Source: Pristionchus mayeri (lineage: Eukaryota > Nematoda > Chromadorea > Rhabditida > Neodiplogasteridae). From it: a stretch of DNA of 64,000 bases. The translations under genes were made by a program, and so were the position numbers. Shown here piece by piece: positions 1 to 11,130 of the stretch (positions are counted from its first letter, which is position 1; every line of letters begins with the position of its first letter). The stretch lies in assembly GCA_036245805.1 (NCBI GenBank), contig BTRK01000004.1, positions 18,662,001-18,726,000 of the forward strand. Direction: 5' to 3'. The notes under the pieces were generated by a model that worked only from the letters and a program-made list of their open reading frames with translations, was not told where the DNA came from and did no database searches.

Positions 1-41
1 TGTCGTGTGAATTGAGCGCAGGTAATTTCAGTTATTTTCAG

Positions 42-714
42 AACCGTGTTCTGCTAAGCTGGAGCAGCTGACTACTGCTATGTGCAAAGATCCTGGGGCG
101 ATCGATTGCGTGAATCCCGATAAAAATGACACGGAACAGTTCAAATGCCCGACTGGATCAAAGCCGGTGGCCAAGGGAGCTGTAAGTGGATTTTGCTTGC
201 TTTAAATTATATAGGTAAAATAGATATTGAACACATTGTTTTGAGTGCTTTGAGTGTGAGCATGGGTACATGGAACGAGCAAAAGTTGTTCAAAGGGAGT
301 TCTAATGCAATCTTTTTAGCAACTTAAAAAATTAACGGTGCTTAGAGATGCGGTACCGTTACTGTGTAAGTTAAAATGCATGGATCTTCTAACCGAATGA
401 GAGAATGGAAATGACTGAGTGCTGACAATTATGCCCAAATTTCAGAAGGAAATGAAGACTCTTGACTCGATCACTTGCGACTCGAAGAAGGGAGAATGGG
501 TGTTCCGCATTGGTGGTGAGTTGATGCGCAAGGATGATTTTCATTTTTTTTATCGATCCCTGTTCTAAACATTTCTTCCCTCACCTCATAATTAGTAAAG
601 CATGATTTAAATAGTAAATAAGCACATTTTTAAGGCAATGATAAGGACAAGACCAAGTTGGAAACTGACGACGTTGGCGCCGGAGCAAAGTTCGGCTGCC
701 TCAAAGACAAATGA
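42..714 (+). CDS. Six-cysteine secreted-type protein, 3' end (partial)
   Basis: Three exons in consistent phase: 42-178 or so (ending before GTAAGT), about 446-519, and 635-714 ending in TGA. The joined C-terminus has six cysteines over about 95 residues (contexts PCSAKL, AMCKDP, IDCVNP, FKCPTG, ITCDSK, FGCLKD), then a lysine-rich end. This spacing, with a Trp late in the module (GEWVF), resembles the nematode C6 or DUF281-like extracellular domains; that assignment is an inference from pattern only. The gene is cut by the window start, so any signal peptide is missing. Bases 3-21 read in the same frame, but joining them would need an intron of only 20 bp (22-41), so I do not count them. Function unknown. 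Confidence 0.6.
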
Positions 715-1744
715 AGAGGCGAACACTGAACAGCAAGCATTCGTTTCAGCAATTATAGTAGTCCAATCTCACAATAATCATTTTTCACTTTTAATCATTT
801 GGCAGCTACAAAATGGGCGCACCACATGACGTATTTTCCTAGTGGAATTGGGAGGGGGTAAGCAAACTACACAAAAGTAGAAAAGAACGTTCAATGGGAT
901 GACAATGATGACCAAGACCCGCGAAATCGCAATTCCTCCCCTCGCATGTTGCGAAATCCGAGGAGATGGAGGGATTTCAATACCGCAATTCAATAGCGAA
1001 TAGCCAACCATAAAACACATAAAACTTGAGAATTTGGCAACAATTTATTTACATAAATTGTTCTTCTTCTTGCTTTCTTCAATATTAGCTACAGATGAAA
1101 AAGCGAAGCTGTGGGCCACAAACTTTGTCGGGTAATTCTCTGATGCCAATAGTCTGACTGAGTTTTGCCACAAGATGACAGCCATAAAAAATCGTAAGCA
1201 TGTTTCCTGGCACAATACTTACTGGATTAGATTTCAACCATGGAAATGCAACACTCTACAGTTCCCATTTCCTAAAACCTAAGTCGAAGTCGGAGATGCA
1301 ATTGGCGCTATTCTCGTTCTCCCTTCAACCCCTGTCCGCTCGTTGAGCAGCCACTGCTCGAGTGCACATTACTCGTGTTTCTCTCATTGCTCGACGTATT
1401 CTCGCTCGAAGAGTACTGCAAACAGGGTACTCTTCCAGTTGAGAAATGATAGCGAAATCAGTAATTTCCAAGCCGATGTTGCAATCTCCACAATTTTACC
1501 AATGATATGCATACGCGAAATTGTAAACTCGACGAACCCGCTCATTTGATAATATTGTTGATTGTGCTTGGAAAGACTTTTGTGCAGTTTCAAACTACCG
1601 AACCACATGATCACAAAGAAATGCAAAGGTTCCAATTCCAGTAATACTGATCGTGATCATTTTACTGACACACCGGGTTTAGATAATTTGTTTTTATTCG
1701 ATTATTGACTTTATGGATGCGAACGTGAAAGGCTAATCTGCATC
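715..1744. other. Intergenic stretch, no supported gene
   Basis: About 1 kb between the partial secreted-protein gene (+) and the small membrane-protein gene (-). Short ORFs exist on both strands, but none has a convincing start, splice signals or protein-like composition. No RNA gene was recognised. It presumably holds the 3' flanks of the two convergent genes. Confidence 0.4.
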
Positions 1745-2189
1745 CTACACTGAAGAATGTTCCTCTCCTTCCTCGATATCAGACAAATCAAAGACAACTG
1801 TGGTCTGGCTGACTTTCGGTATCAAATGCCCGTTGCAGAACGAACAAAATCCAGCATGTTTCCATGCTCGCCCGGAAATAACTTCGGGGGACAACTGTTC
1901 ATCGTAGAAGAAAGATACGTCCCGAACACATGACCTATTCTTCTGGAAAGTGCCTTTTGGCGTTTTTTTCAGTATAAAAAGTAGTCGTACCAGTCTGCCC
2001 GTGCATCGAAGAAGTAATAGAACGACGAGTAGGATGAGAAATATGAGAAAGGTGATAACGGAAAGTATTCTGAACGATTGTACTTTAAGTGAGAATGGAA
2101 TAACAATATAAAATTTGAAAGAAATCTTACCTCAAATCCACAGTTATCTGTTCATGAGGTGGGTGCTCAGAATGCCTTGAGAAATGCAT
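1745..2189 (-). CDS. Small single-pass membrane protein
   Basis: Two exons, 2189-2131 and 2069-1745, joined across a 61-bp intron (GTAAGA donor, TTCAG acceptor) give 127 residues with matching phase. The protein begins MHFSRHSEHPPHEQ, has one strongly hydrophobic helix at about residues 20-42 (core SVITFLIFLILLVVLLLL), and a cytoplasmic-type tail with a CSFC motif and an acidic end. There is no signal peptide, so it is probably a signal-anchor protein. The reading frame stays open upstream of this Met, so further 5' exons are possible. No family was recognised. The gene near 3550-4203 has a similar layout: short polar N-terminal part, one TM, basic tail. Confidence 0.5.
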
Positions 2190-2341
2190 GTAAAATGCAT
2201 TTGAATGTGCGAGATTTTGTAAGCCATGAGCTCCGCCTTACACTCATCATATTAGTGACATTTGCTTTTATTGAAATTCAAAGAGAAGTGAGTGGGTGCT
2301 GATAAGAGATCTAGGAATGCAAAGCCACACCGCAATGCGAA

Positions 2342-2575
2342 TTAGCGATTATCGGGAGGAATTTGGTGAGGTAGAACCGAGATGTTAGTCGCGTAAACGA
2401 ACGGGAAAGATAACTGAGACTGTTTGAATGAGAGATTCACAAGTTGATATTCCGTGATTTTTGTCATGGCGTCGGCAATTCGCTTGAACTTCTTGGTGAA
2501 GCCGAGAGAAAGGACAAAAGTGGTTCGCATCAGCTTTATCGTCTCAACGTCCGTCCTCTTGGGTAGTCCAAGAAT
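2342..2575 (-). CDS. Possible coding exon, unassigned
   Basis: An open minus-strand frame reads ILGLPKRTDVETIKL and on to VLPHQIPPDNR before a stop. Its composition is protein-like rather than repetitive, and it lies just upstream of the small membrane-protein gene, so it could be a 5' exon of that gene or a fragment of another. No clear acceptor or donor ties it to a neighbour and no family is recognised. Confidence 0.2.
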   Translation of the reverse strand: MLGLPKRTDVETIKLMRTTFVLSLGFTKKFKRIADAMTKITEYQLVNLSFKQSQLSFPFVYATNISVLPHQIPPDNR

Positions 2576-2609
2576 TTAGGCAATGCGAGATTATATTAAA
2601 CATTAAATA

Positions 2610-3513
2610 TATTAGGTTGTCTCAAAAGTTTTGCCCGATTTCATTTTTAAAGTTTTTTCTGGCCAACATTGATTTGTTGGAAATTTTTTTTTATACACGT
2701 AGGGGGTGTCTAAGTAGATTACAATCATATGTTTGAATTGATGCTAGTTCGCATATTACATGAGTAAATAAATAAAGTCTAGAAAACTCAGAAAATCGCG
2801 ATTTTTGGATATGCTTTGTTGGTCCCCAAAAATTTGAAAATGAGTTCACAACTGACTTTGCCCATTTGAAAGGAGGTCATATCTAGAGTTACCCTTTCGA
2901 ATTATCTCAAAACATCGGGCATTCAAAATGTGCAGGAAGCGGAGGATTCGAAAAACGACTGATTCCGATGATCAAATTTCGGCGTCTGGGTTTAGAAAAG
3001 TGCTGCTCTCGAACAGTTAGCTGCCGACCTCCCGAATTTGAATAGAATACTAACAACATAGAGTACTTCAAAACCCACAACAGTTGAGGTAACTAGGTCA
3101 ATCACAAAAGATCCAGAACTGTGAAATATCCTCGATCGGAAATGTAGCTAGTGCAAATTTTTGAATAGGCACTCATCCCAAGTTGGTATAATATGGGGTT
3201 CTTATTAAAAGGCATCCATCAAAATGACCACTAATCACACTTTACAAAAGTATGTTAGGTTTGTCCATATCACACTTCGTATTTCAACTATAAGTAAATA
3301 TAAATTTTGATTGATCATCAATTTCGCTAAATTTGGCGGTTCGCTGTGAGTGTATTTCTAAATGCAGAGAACTGTGATTACTTTTGTTCGAAAGAGTATC
3401 CAACTACTCTTCGATCACAGAAGGACAAATGAGGATTGATCGAGTTTGAAGAGCAGGGTACGCCAAAATGTAAAATTTGTAAAATCGGGCGAAACTTTTG
3501 AGACAACCTGATA
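2610..3513. mobile_element. Mariner-like non-autonomous element
   Basis: Terminal inverted repeats of 32 bp lie at 2610-2641 and 3482-3513. The left end reads TATTAGGTTGTCTCAAAAGT and the right end is its reverse complement with two mismatches. TA at each outer edge fits the TA target site of the Tc1/mariner superfamily. The ~0.9-kb interior has no transposase frame that I can read, so it is a decayed or internally rearranged copy. Confidence 0.7.
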
Positions 3514-3549
3514 TTAAAATCCAAAACAATAGGTTACTTCCTAAATAGT

Positions 3550-4203
3550 TTATACATTCTCTGTCAATATGTAATTGTAGTATGTTAAAGACTTGATGTT
3601 TAGATCAAAATGGTGCATCGTTCTTGCCCGTCTTCGTTTGGACGTCACCAAAATAATGCGGAGCTTCGCCTGAAAGCACACAAATAGCTCGATTTATAAA
3701 TGTAGTTTTACATTATGCTCAAAGTAAATTTAGCGTGTATTCCAAGGAATTTTCAAATACCTCTCGGCTGGCATTGCACAAATGAAAGAGCAGGGCAAGT
3801 GTTGCAGCAACTATCACGAGGAAGATTATGAGAAGGAGCAATTCGCTATAAATGATAAACACATTGTTTTGAGGAAAGATCGAAGATTAGAGTCCTGAAT
3901 AACAAAATTCTAGGGATCGTTGTTGGTCGTACAGACTTTATAGACAGTTAGATAATTGAATTATATAGTGAAGAAATCCAAACAACATATCATAGAAAAA
4001 CTAACGTGATATCAAAACTTCCTTCTTCACTTGGTCGGAGGTCGAGGAGTGCGTGTGGAAAGGACAACCGATGTTTCATCATCTGCATTGACTGTGAGTG
4101 GTGTGGCAAATTAGAAGAATGTAATGTAATCAACGCGATTGGGCAGCTGCCAGACACGCGGAGGGAATCGCAGCTGTATTCCTGTATCACAGTTATTCTG
4201 GTG
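3550..4203 (-). CDS. Putative small single-TM protein (5' incomplete)
   Basis: Three minus-strand exons in matching phase: 4203-4006 (acceptor TTTTCAG, donor GTTAGT), 3845-3761 and 3669-3550. The first encodes a polar region with two Cys (EYSCDSLRVSGSC) and ends SEEGSFDIT. The second is one hydrophobic helix (ELLLLIIFLVIVAATLALLF). The third is a basic tail ending in TAA. The first splice is well supported because phase and reading frame agree. The last exon is less certain: reading through its donor would also give a short tail. The true start is not found; an upstream signal-peptide exon is likely. Family unknown. Confidence 0.4.
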
Positions 4204-4269
4204 CTGAAAATGAAGAAAACGCTGGTCAGATATGAGGCACACGAATTGTCCACGTCTACTAACTACTAA

Positions 4270-5350
4270 TTTCGAAGTACACGATAAACAGATCCTAATG
4301 TGAGGGGAGTTGTGAGGGGAGTTCTGGCCCATTTCTTAACCCCCCCCCCCTGGTCTGTGTGGATCAGCGGGGAAGAGCATTCCTGGCACACAATAAATGT
4401 ACGGCATCGCTCGCTAAAAGCTAATAGTCGTGAAATACCATTGGAATTGGCTATACTGTATTGTCCTTTACAAAAATATAAACGAAAAGATCTGCATTAT
4501 TATGTGTGCTATGGGCGTTACCAGCCCAATGCCGAGATCAAACATCTCGTATCCCGAAAACACATCCAAGTCAAGACTACGATTAATTTCCTCGAATATA
4601 TTTTCCGTATTCGGAAACACTCATGCTTCCTCTGCCGAAAAAAAGATTACAAAGAACAAAAAATGAAGTATTTCAAGCAATACCATCTCAAATTTCGGTT
4701 CCTGGATTAACCGCGCTTTACATACCAAACATCCATTGTGAAATATATTTATAGCAATACCAAGCCCTTATACCTCTTCTTCTACAAATTCAAATTTTTT
4801 TTCTCCGTATGAAGACTGAGATGAGGCCTGGAGTAATCTACGACTCAGAAGTTGGGCACTGCGAGCACATGAAAAGTAACGCCTTAGTGAGACAAAGGGA
4901 AAAAGGAGAAGAGGATATTTTGAGATTACACTGAGGGGCTGATGAGAGAAATGAGAAGGTGAACAAAGCGACGAGTGCGAGACTGGTACAAAGAGGCGCC
5001 CAGAAAGAAAACACAATCTACATTGAACATTAGAAGAATGGAGCACTCTTCGCGAATGCTTTATATTACAACTTCATCGTTCTGTTGTGTGGGCAACTCG
5101 TGCAAAACATGAGCTAACATATTTCTTAAGTCATAAAAAGGGTGCTGAAACAGTAGAGCATGGGAATTGGCGATTCTCATCTCATTCGTGGAAGTGGTTG
5201 TTTTGCATCACGCTCCTTGATGAAGCAGATCAATTTAATGTAGATCTGAAATGTACCTTTCACATTTTCCCTGCCGGTTCTTAGTTGGATGAAAAAAATC
5301 AAGCAAGCCACACTGCTTCTCATTTTTTTCAAAAAAAAGGTAGATTAATT
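4270..5350. other. Gene-poor stretch with a poly-C run
   Basis: ORFs of 92-136 codons occur here on both strands but show no splice structure, start context or recognisable motif. A 10-base C run lies near 4340. I see no supported gene, RNA or mobile-element end. Confidence 0.3.
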
Positions 5351-6206
5351 TTAAATTCTCACTACGACGACTATAATGAGAACAATACACGCGGCGAATG
5401 AAACCATCATCAGCGCCGGAACGGCGATGTCTGAATGGACGGATTTCTTATTCAAAATTAATCAATTATTGTATACGTGAAAGTTGAAATAGCTTTTACC
5501 TTTATTCTTTCTGAATTCGGGATCATTCAGGAGCAGCCAAGATGTAGCAATCTGCAGCGAATGATGCAATAAAATGACGGGAAAATATTCACTCTGTCGA
5601 GACAAGATAATTAAGACAAAATATAAACGATCGAAATTAGATTGCACAAACCATTCCGTGGTAGATGGCGATAATGAAGTGTAAGATCTGAAACGAAATA
5701 TACTATACTATCATGCATTTTCGAATTCTCCACCAGCAGAATGTAAAAGTTGATCACTAGGGTAGGATTTATCGTTTATAAACGATGGCGCGTTGCCAAT
5801 AGCTACGTGCCTCCGCCTTGCATATTGCGAAATTACTGGAGGGGTAAAGGGCGTAGAGAATCGCTAAGCGGCATCGTTTAACAAACTCTATTGCTCACCA
5901 TCAGAGCTACGTAAACGAGCAGCGGAAATCTCATTTAAGCGAAAACTGCGAATGCTCCGAGACAAGTGATGAGTAGTCCAGCTGTTCCATGGCGAGAAGG
6001 AGAGATGAGTTGAACCAAGTACCACATCAGAGTGAAGACGATGAAAACGCGAGCAAGCGTCTGTAATGGCTGTAATTCGCACAGAAAAAAACGAAGAATT
6101 CAGTTCTCGTAAAATTAATGCAAGTACGCTTCTTGCTGACCGTAATGTGCACTCCAAAGCAGCACGAGCGATACTTGCGATTATTGAACTCGAAGGATGC
6201 AGCCAT
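5351..6206 (-). CDS. LAPTM-like four-TM protein with an in-frame TAA
   Basis: Five exons, all in phase: 6206-6141, 6069-5899, 5687-5652, 5593-5500 and 5430-5351. The product starts MAASFEFNNRKYRSCCFG. The CC-G-VH motif before the first helix is typical of lysosomal-associated transmembrane (LAPTM-like) four-helix proteins of nematodes. TM1 is about LARVFIVFTLMWYLVQLI; TM2 and TM3 flank MRFPLLVYVALM and ILHFIIAIYHGM. A loop ends LLLNDPEFRKNK, and TM4 is IAVPALMMVSFAACIVLIIV. A single TAA (5937-5935) sits between TM2 and TM3 with coding sequence on both sides, so the copy is a young pseudogene, carries a sequencing error, or is truncated. TTTAG directly precedes ATG, which would suit trans-splicing. 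A role in endolysosomal membranes is inferred from family only. Confidence 0.6.
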
Positions 6207-7080
6207 CTAAAGAATTGAAAGAACTAGTACTGAATAAACGAAATTGATACATTTGAAAGAAGGAAGTGATTCAAAAAGCAGGTTTTCGTAATATCGCGAG
6301 ATGTTATAGAAGATCGCTCGCATAATATAGAACTTCCCAGTTACACTCCCCAGCACTATTCCTTAGAAGCAAGATTTTGGGCAGTAATTCATTCATGTTG
6401 TCCGATTGAGTTTGAATTAAAATAATTAGAACTCATCTATTCGATAATTGATGCGTAGTGAAAAATCAGAAAAGCAGCGGGTAAAGTGTGTGTCACTTTC
6501 GTCAGATTTGTCTTTTCCTTCTATCTCTCGTGTTTACGCATTCACCCTCTATCCCGAGGGAATGGATGTATTCTCGAGCCATACGTTATAATGCAAAACC
6601 GTGTTGCCTTTTCTTTAGAGACGAGAAGACGCAAGCACTCAAAACTAGAGTCCCTAGGGGGAAATACAGCAAGAAAGGTACATCACAAGTGAGATAACTG
6701 AAATCAGCGCAAGGCGCTTTGACATAAACAAAAATATTATAGTAAAAAAATAAAGAAGAGGTGAAAGTTAATTTATCAAAGCGAGACAGTTTTGCAAAAG
6801 CAAAGTGAGTAAGGCGATAAAGAGAAAAAGTAGGAGCGTTATTGGCTAAATGGAGCGGCTAGACATCGGAAGCGGAACTGAACTTATACTCGAGTAGAAA
6901 CTACAGAGTAGTCTACCCGTAACCTGCTCTTCTGGTCTTCTAATCACTTATTATTTCCAAAATAGAGTTCCAGAGTCGATATCACTGTCTCTACATATAA
7001 TGAAATCCCACGAGCAGCAAGCGCGACAAATGAAGAGACGTTGAAGCCAATTTCGAACTCGACGACAAATTATCATTGAA
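6207..7080. other. Intergenic, no supported gene
   Basis: A-rich and mixed sequence between the 4-TM gene and the lectin-like remnant. ORFs of 68-69 codons at 6486-6697 overlap each other in two frames and have no coding hallmarks. Confidence 0.35.
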
Positions 7081-7090
7081 TCTTGCACAC

Positions 7091-7368
7091 CTGTGCGGTC
7101 TTGATAGCGAGTAGTCTAGCCTTCTCCCTCTCCCATTGACCGAGAGCATGCTCTTGGCCGTAGGGAGAGCAGGGAGAGCAGGCCGTAGGATTGGTAGTAA
7201 CGGATGCGGAAGCAGCGCCCATCCATCCACGTGTCATAACCATTGGAGCAAGAGAGGACTGCAAGTATCGAATATTTCATTCAAGGAACTAGCATGTTGT
7301 TTGATAGTTATCAGAAATGACAAACCGATAGTAACGGTTGTAGCGACAAGGTCGAGGAGTCTCATCAT
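7091..7368 (-). pseudogene. C-type-lectin-like 5' fragment, frame-broken
   Basis: Exon 1 (7368-7326) starts MMRLLDLVATTVTI, a short hydrophobic leader. Joined at TTGCAG to the next exon (from 7258) it continues VLSCSNGYDTWMDGRCFRI, which matches the usual start of a C-type lectin-like domain (first Cys pair, W and GxCF). After that the frame runs into a stop, while another frame of the same exon reads EREKARLLAIKTAQ, the helix that normally follows about 25 residues later. A frameshift inside the palindromic tract GGCCGTAGGGAGAGC... (about 7155-7185) would explain this. No downstream lectin exons were recognised, so it is probably a remnant. Confidence in the family is moderate and in the exact structure low. 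Confidence 0.4.
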
Positions 7369-7425
7369 TGGTTGATGTCCAACTTCTCCTTCTCATCCCT
7401 TTTAAACTGGCTCATCCTGAAATTA

Positions 7426-9019
7426 TTAGGGTGTCCCTTAAGTTCTCGGACTTTTTTTCAATCCATCTCCTACATTAGCCATTGGAGTTAGGACTTAAAA
7501 TACTTGCGCATAGTTAGTGGCAGAGGGTGTATTGTTGCATAATGCCATTATCCGATGCATGCATATCATAGTGATGATGCAATCTTCGAAAATGCTCATG
7601 TTTTGAGCACTTCGTTTTGCTTTTGTGCAACCTGTCCGCGAGATTCTAGGAGAGCCAGATGTGTGTGGTGTAATCAGTATCTTGCTGTTTATATACTAAT
7701 ATATTAACATCGGTTCTACTGCTATTCCAGTAGTAGGAAAATGGAAAAATCGAAAATTAAGTTTACACTTTTAGGGTTAGTTGTAGATTTTCGAGCATAT
7801 TTTAGATCTTCGCTAACCAATTGTATCAAAAGCATTTTTCAAAGTGATGATAAGATTTTCTCAACTTCTTGAGGTTGTTTTTAGAACGTAACCAAGCAAT
7901 CCCTTTGAAGATATTTGTAAAAAATCAAAATTTCCTATCGATGAAGCAAAGCAAATCCAGATATCAGAAATATGCCTGAAATTATTGAATAGCTGCGTGT
8001 ATTAATTGAAGACTGTAATTACATTTCAACTCACATCCATTAGCAAAATAATTTTAAAAAAATCATTTTTGGATTTTGCTATATTTTGTTCAAATATATG
8101 TAGCACTCTCCAAAAGAACCAGCTATGCTAGTCTAATGATATATCACGTGTATCACGAGTCACTGGATGAAAAATGACCATGGCGGGAACAATTTCTGAA
8201 AAAATATTTTAAATTTGTATCATATAGTGGTGGTACAATGCCTTTGGAGTGTCGATTCAGAAAATATAGGTCACAGGTCCCAGAGCCGGCATTTAGGAAT
8301 TTTCCGGTTTTGCACCCGCTATACTGTATCACAGCTCCCAGTTGAGCTACAATGATGGCGCATAGCTCAAATTGAGCGGAAAAATATGACGAACAACTTT
8401 CCTGTTGAAAGCAAGCCAGTGAACTCATTCTTTTAAAAGTTGTGATCAAAAAACTGCAAAAACGGCTAAAAATAAATTCATAACTTTTTTGTGAAATATC
8501 GTTTCAAGGAATTTTATTGCAGAATATGGCAGATCTGACCCATATGTGTCTATAAAAAATGCAAAAATCGATTTTTGAGATAGGCCTTTTTTGCAATATG
8601 GATCTGAACTTTGAAAAGTGTGATTTTAGTGAAAAATCGATGTTTCTGTACCAGCTTGGAAACTTCACCAATATAATCGGGGAATCTGTAAAAGCGAAAA
8701 AAAGTGAAAGTTTAACTTGCCGAACACAATCGGATGGAAATTCACATGGAATCAAGCCATAAGCTATTATTCATAAATTTTATTTCATTATTTCGTTCAA
8801 AGTTTTCGAAAGACGTGTTTGCGTGACGAATCATCTCTAATGTGTCGTGTCTTATGTATGTAGTTAACTGCGTGTTGTTTTCGAGATGAACAGGGGGCAA
8901 GAGAGTAGCGAGAACAGGTCAACTTAAGGTCGAATTTGATGTTTACATTGTTACGCAGGGCGCTCTCTTTCTCTTTTTCTTCCCATTTTTTTTCTTTCGC
9001 TGACATTTTATTAATCATT
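7426..9019 (+). repeat. Left long inverted-repeat arm
   Basis: About 1.6 kb. The inner ~740 bp (8280-9019) is near-identical to the reverse complement of the right arm. The outer part (7426-8280) matches only in blocks, such as the GTATCACGAGTCA block near 8150 and the terminal 26 bp. It also preserves the uninterrupted version of the site where the right arm carries a 414-bp insertion. Confidence 0.75.
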
Positions 9020-9411
9020 CACGATGTGTTTGAGCGCTGAGTATTCTATTTTGTCTCACAGTAGTCTAGCGCGATTGGTATACAGTTCAAAATAAGTAAG
9101 CGCGAGAATAAGGTAAAATATAAATATTTAGTTGAGTTCAAACTACCATTCGGGACACTCAGTCTTCCCTTCTCCCCTTTCTCATTATCTTCGCAACTTA
9201 TTTGACCATTACTAGCATATTCTAGCGCTACTCCATTCTACTTCGGTTTTTCCCATTCTAACGAGTGTTGTTTTACAGAGGAATAGGTTGGCATGATAAA
9301 TTGTAGAAGAAAGAATTATTTCTGCATTTCCATTGTATTTTTTCATTCTTTTCGTGTTCACCGAGTTTATTAAAAGAAATTGTGTTTCGCAAAATGTGAA
9401 ATATTTTCAGA

Positions 9412-9685
9412 ATGGTTGTCGTCAGAAACTCCTTCTTCCTGATATTTGTGCTATGCCTAACACTGACTCCAGGAAAAGATCCTGAGGTAAGAACTTTCAA
9501 CTAATTCGATCACCATTCGCAAATATCAGCACTCTGAAGCCAAAAAACCGAAAAAGTGCTACTTCTCATCTCGGAAAACTAACGAGCAACTGGAACTTCA
9601 TGATCGCCCGAAATCAGCAGTCACTAAATCTACATGTTCTGACAAGTTTGTCGAGTACGTTATCGTCGATTTGTTCGTTCTTTGA
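9412..9685 (+). CDS. Small secreted peptide inside the element
   Basis: Exon 9412-9486 encodes MVVVRNSFFLIFVLCLTL then TPGKDPE, a textbook signal peptide, and ends at GTAAGA. Exon 9530-9685 (acceptor ATATCAG) continues in phase with a Lys-rich, two-Cys mature region (KKPKKCYFSS ... STCSDKF) and stops at TGA: 76 residues in all. The ATG follows a TTTTCAG acceptor. It lies between the left arm and the transposase-like pseudogene. It could be a separate cargo gene, or the 5' exons of that gene read out of phase; the phases I tried do not connect them. No known family was recognised. Confidence 0.4.
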
Positions 9686-9699
9686 GCAGTGTATTACAG

Positions 9700-11037
9700 T
9701 CTCTCATCGCTGGCAAACAATATAAATGGAGACTATTGTGGTGCATCTGATGAGCAGGCACTCGTAATATACCGTTTCGAAGGGACTTATCTCGACGAAG
9801 ACTCAGATCGATCACAATACAAGGGCAAATATATTTGCACGAATCATTTGAATGAATTATCGAGAAAATTCAACCGGGCTGTCTACCATCATCTGATCTG
9901 GAAGGACAAACAATTAATGTGTGGTTTTCCCAAGAAAGGACACCCAAGAAATGCTGTGAAAGGTCTCGAGCTTACCTATCAGCAATCTCATTATCTTCTG
10001 AAGAATCGAGGATTCCTGTTGCTTCCCGGAACTCGTAAGTTGCTTAAAAATAGTCAAACGAAGTGCTTAATTGCAGCAATGTGCAGAGATCACCATAAGG
10101 CGATGGTCGGGATGGCTGATGGGAGTGCGCACGTGTCCACTCTGAACCTGGGAGATCATGGTGATGGCGAGGAAGAGTAGATGGATATGGACGAGGGAGA
10201 TCCAGAAGATGTTTGTGGAGACGAAGGCGACCACAAATCGGATGATGACTACGAACCCGAGAGTTCGCCCAGTCCACTTCGTAGTGCATTCAACCAGTTT
10301 GCGAGGGCTGCCGAAGTGTGTCGAGTGACAGGTACCAAGCCCTGGGATACGCTCACACCTCGAGAGAAGAACTACAAAGCCCAAGGAGAATCTCTTCTCA
10401 TCGATACCATCAATCGTCTCCTCGCAGACACTCCCAATGGACAATCGGAGCTGAAGATGAAGGTGGACGCTGCTCAGTTTGGGAAGGGACCAAAGCTCGA
10501 TGGAGAATTCGTCGCTCACCAAGTGCTCACAGAAGTGGCAAAGCATTACGAGAAGGCGTCCGACCGGCGAGAGCGACTCTGGACCCTCGCTCCCTTCACT
10601 CAGCTCTTCTCCTACCCGGATGTGGTCGAGCACATCCCTCGACTCAGTCAGAGACAATGGAATGAGGCCACGAAGATGGGAATCGACAAGGATTAAAACC
10701 GCTGAAGGCAGAAGTGGCAGAGGGGCTGATGAGAGCGGATCGATTCATTGAGCCCAAGAACTGGATGGACAAGCACCAGATTAAGAATTACATCAATACT
10801 CTGAGAGCAGAGAAACCGAAACTGAGAGTGTGGAGGAGATCAGTGGAAACAGAAGAGGAGGAAGACGATGACCATCATCAAGAGTTGGAGGTGGAGGTGC
10901 AGGAGGAGGATCTCGTGTTCAGTGAAGAAGTTTTCCATGGTCTTCTTACTCCCGAGTTGCTGAAGAAAGTATTCCTCAAGGTCGATGATCCTGTCTTCAG
11001 AACTACAATTCCAAAAGGAGCGAGCGAATTTGATTAA
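9700..11037 (+). pseudogene. Internally deleted transposase-like gene
   Basis: A paralogue of the minus-strand gene at 23,942-27,720. The N-terminal part (9700-10034, then 10077 on, across a 42-bp intron) contains YICTNHLNELSRKF and MCRDHHK, matching HVCESHMNEL and LCKDHHD in the other copy. The middle has SAFNQFARAAEVCRV, matching SAFVAFARAAEVDRV. The C-terminus has DKHQIKNYI and an acidic tail, matching REQVKRFI plus acidic tail. A TAG at 10178-10180 breaks the frame. Near 10690 the sequence jumps from the middle region straight to the C-terminal region, removing roughly 550 residues that include all the predicted RNase-H-like catalytic segments. It therefore cannot encode an active enzyme. 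Confidence 0.7.
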
Positions 11038-11130
11038 TTTTCTCCGGACCGTATTACTGCCATCATATTTTGTAACTGATAATCTAACTAACTTTGGATA
11101 AAATAAATGTTATGAACTTAATTATAACAT

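Noticed and set aside
3..41. Additional upstream exon at 3-21 with a 20-bp intron
   Set aside because: The frame agrees, but a 20-bp intron is shorter than any other supported one here and 19 bp of agreement is easily chance.
4300..4710. 136-codon plus-strand ORF
   Set aside because: It starts in a low-complexity region, crosses a poly-C run and shows no motif or splice context.
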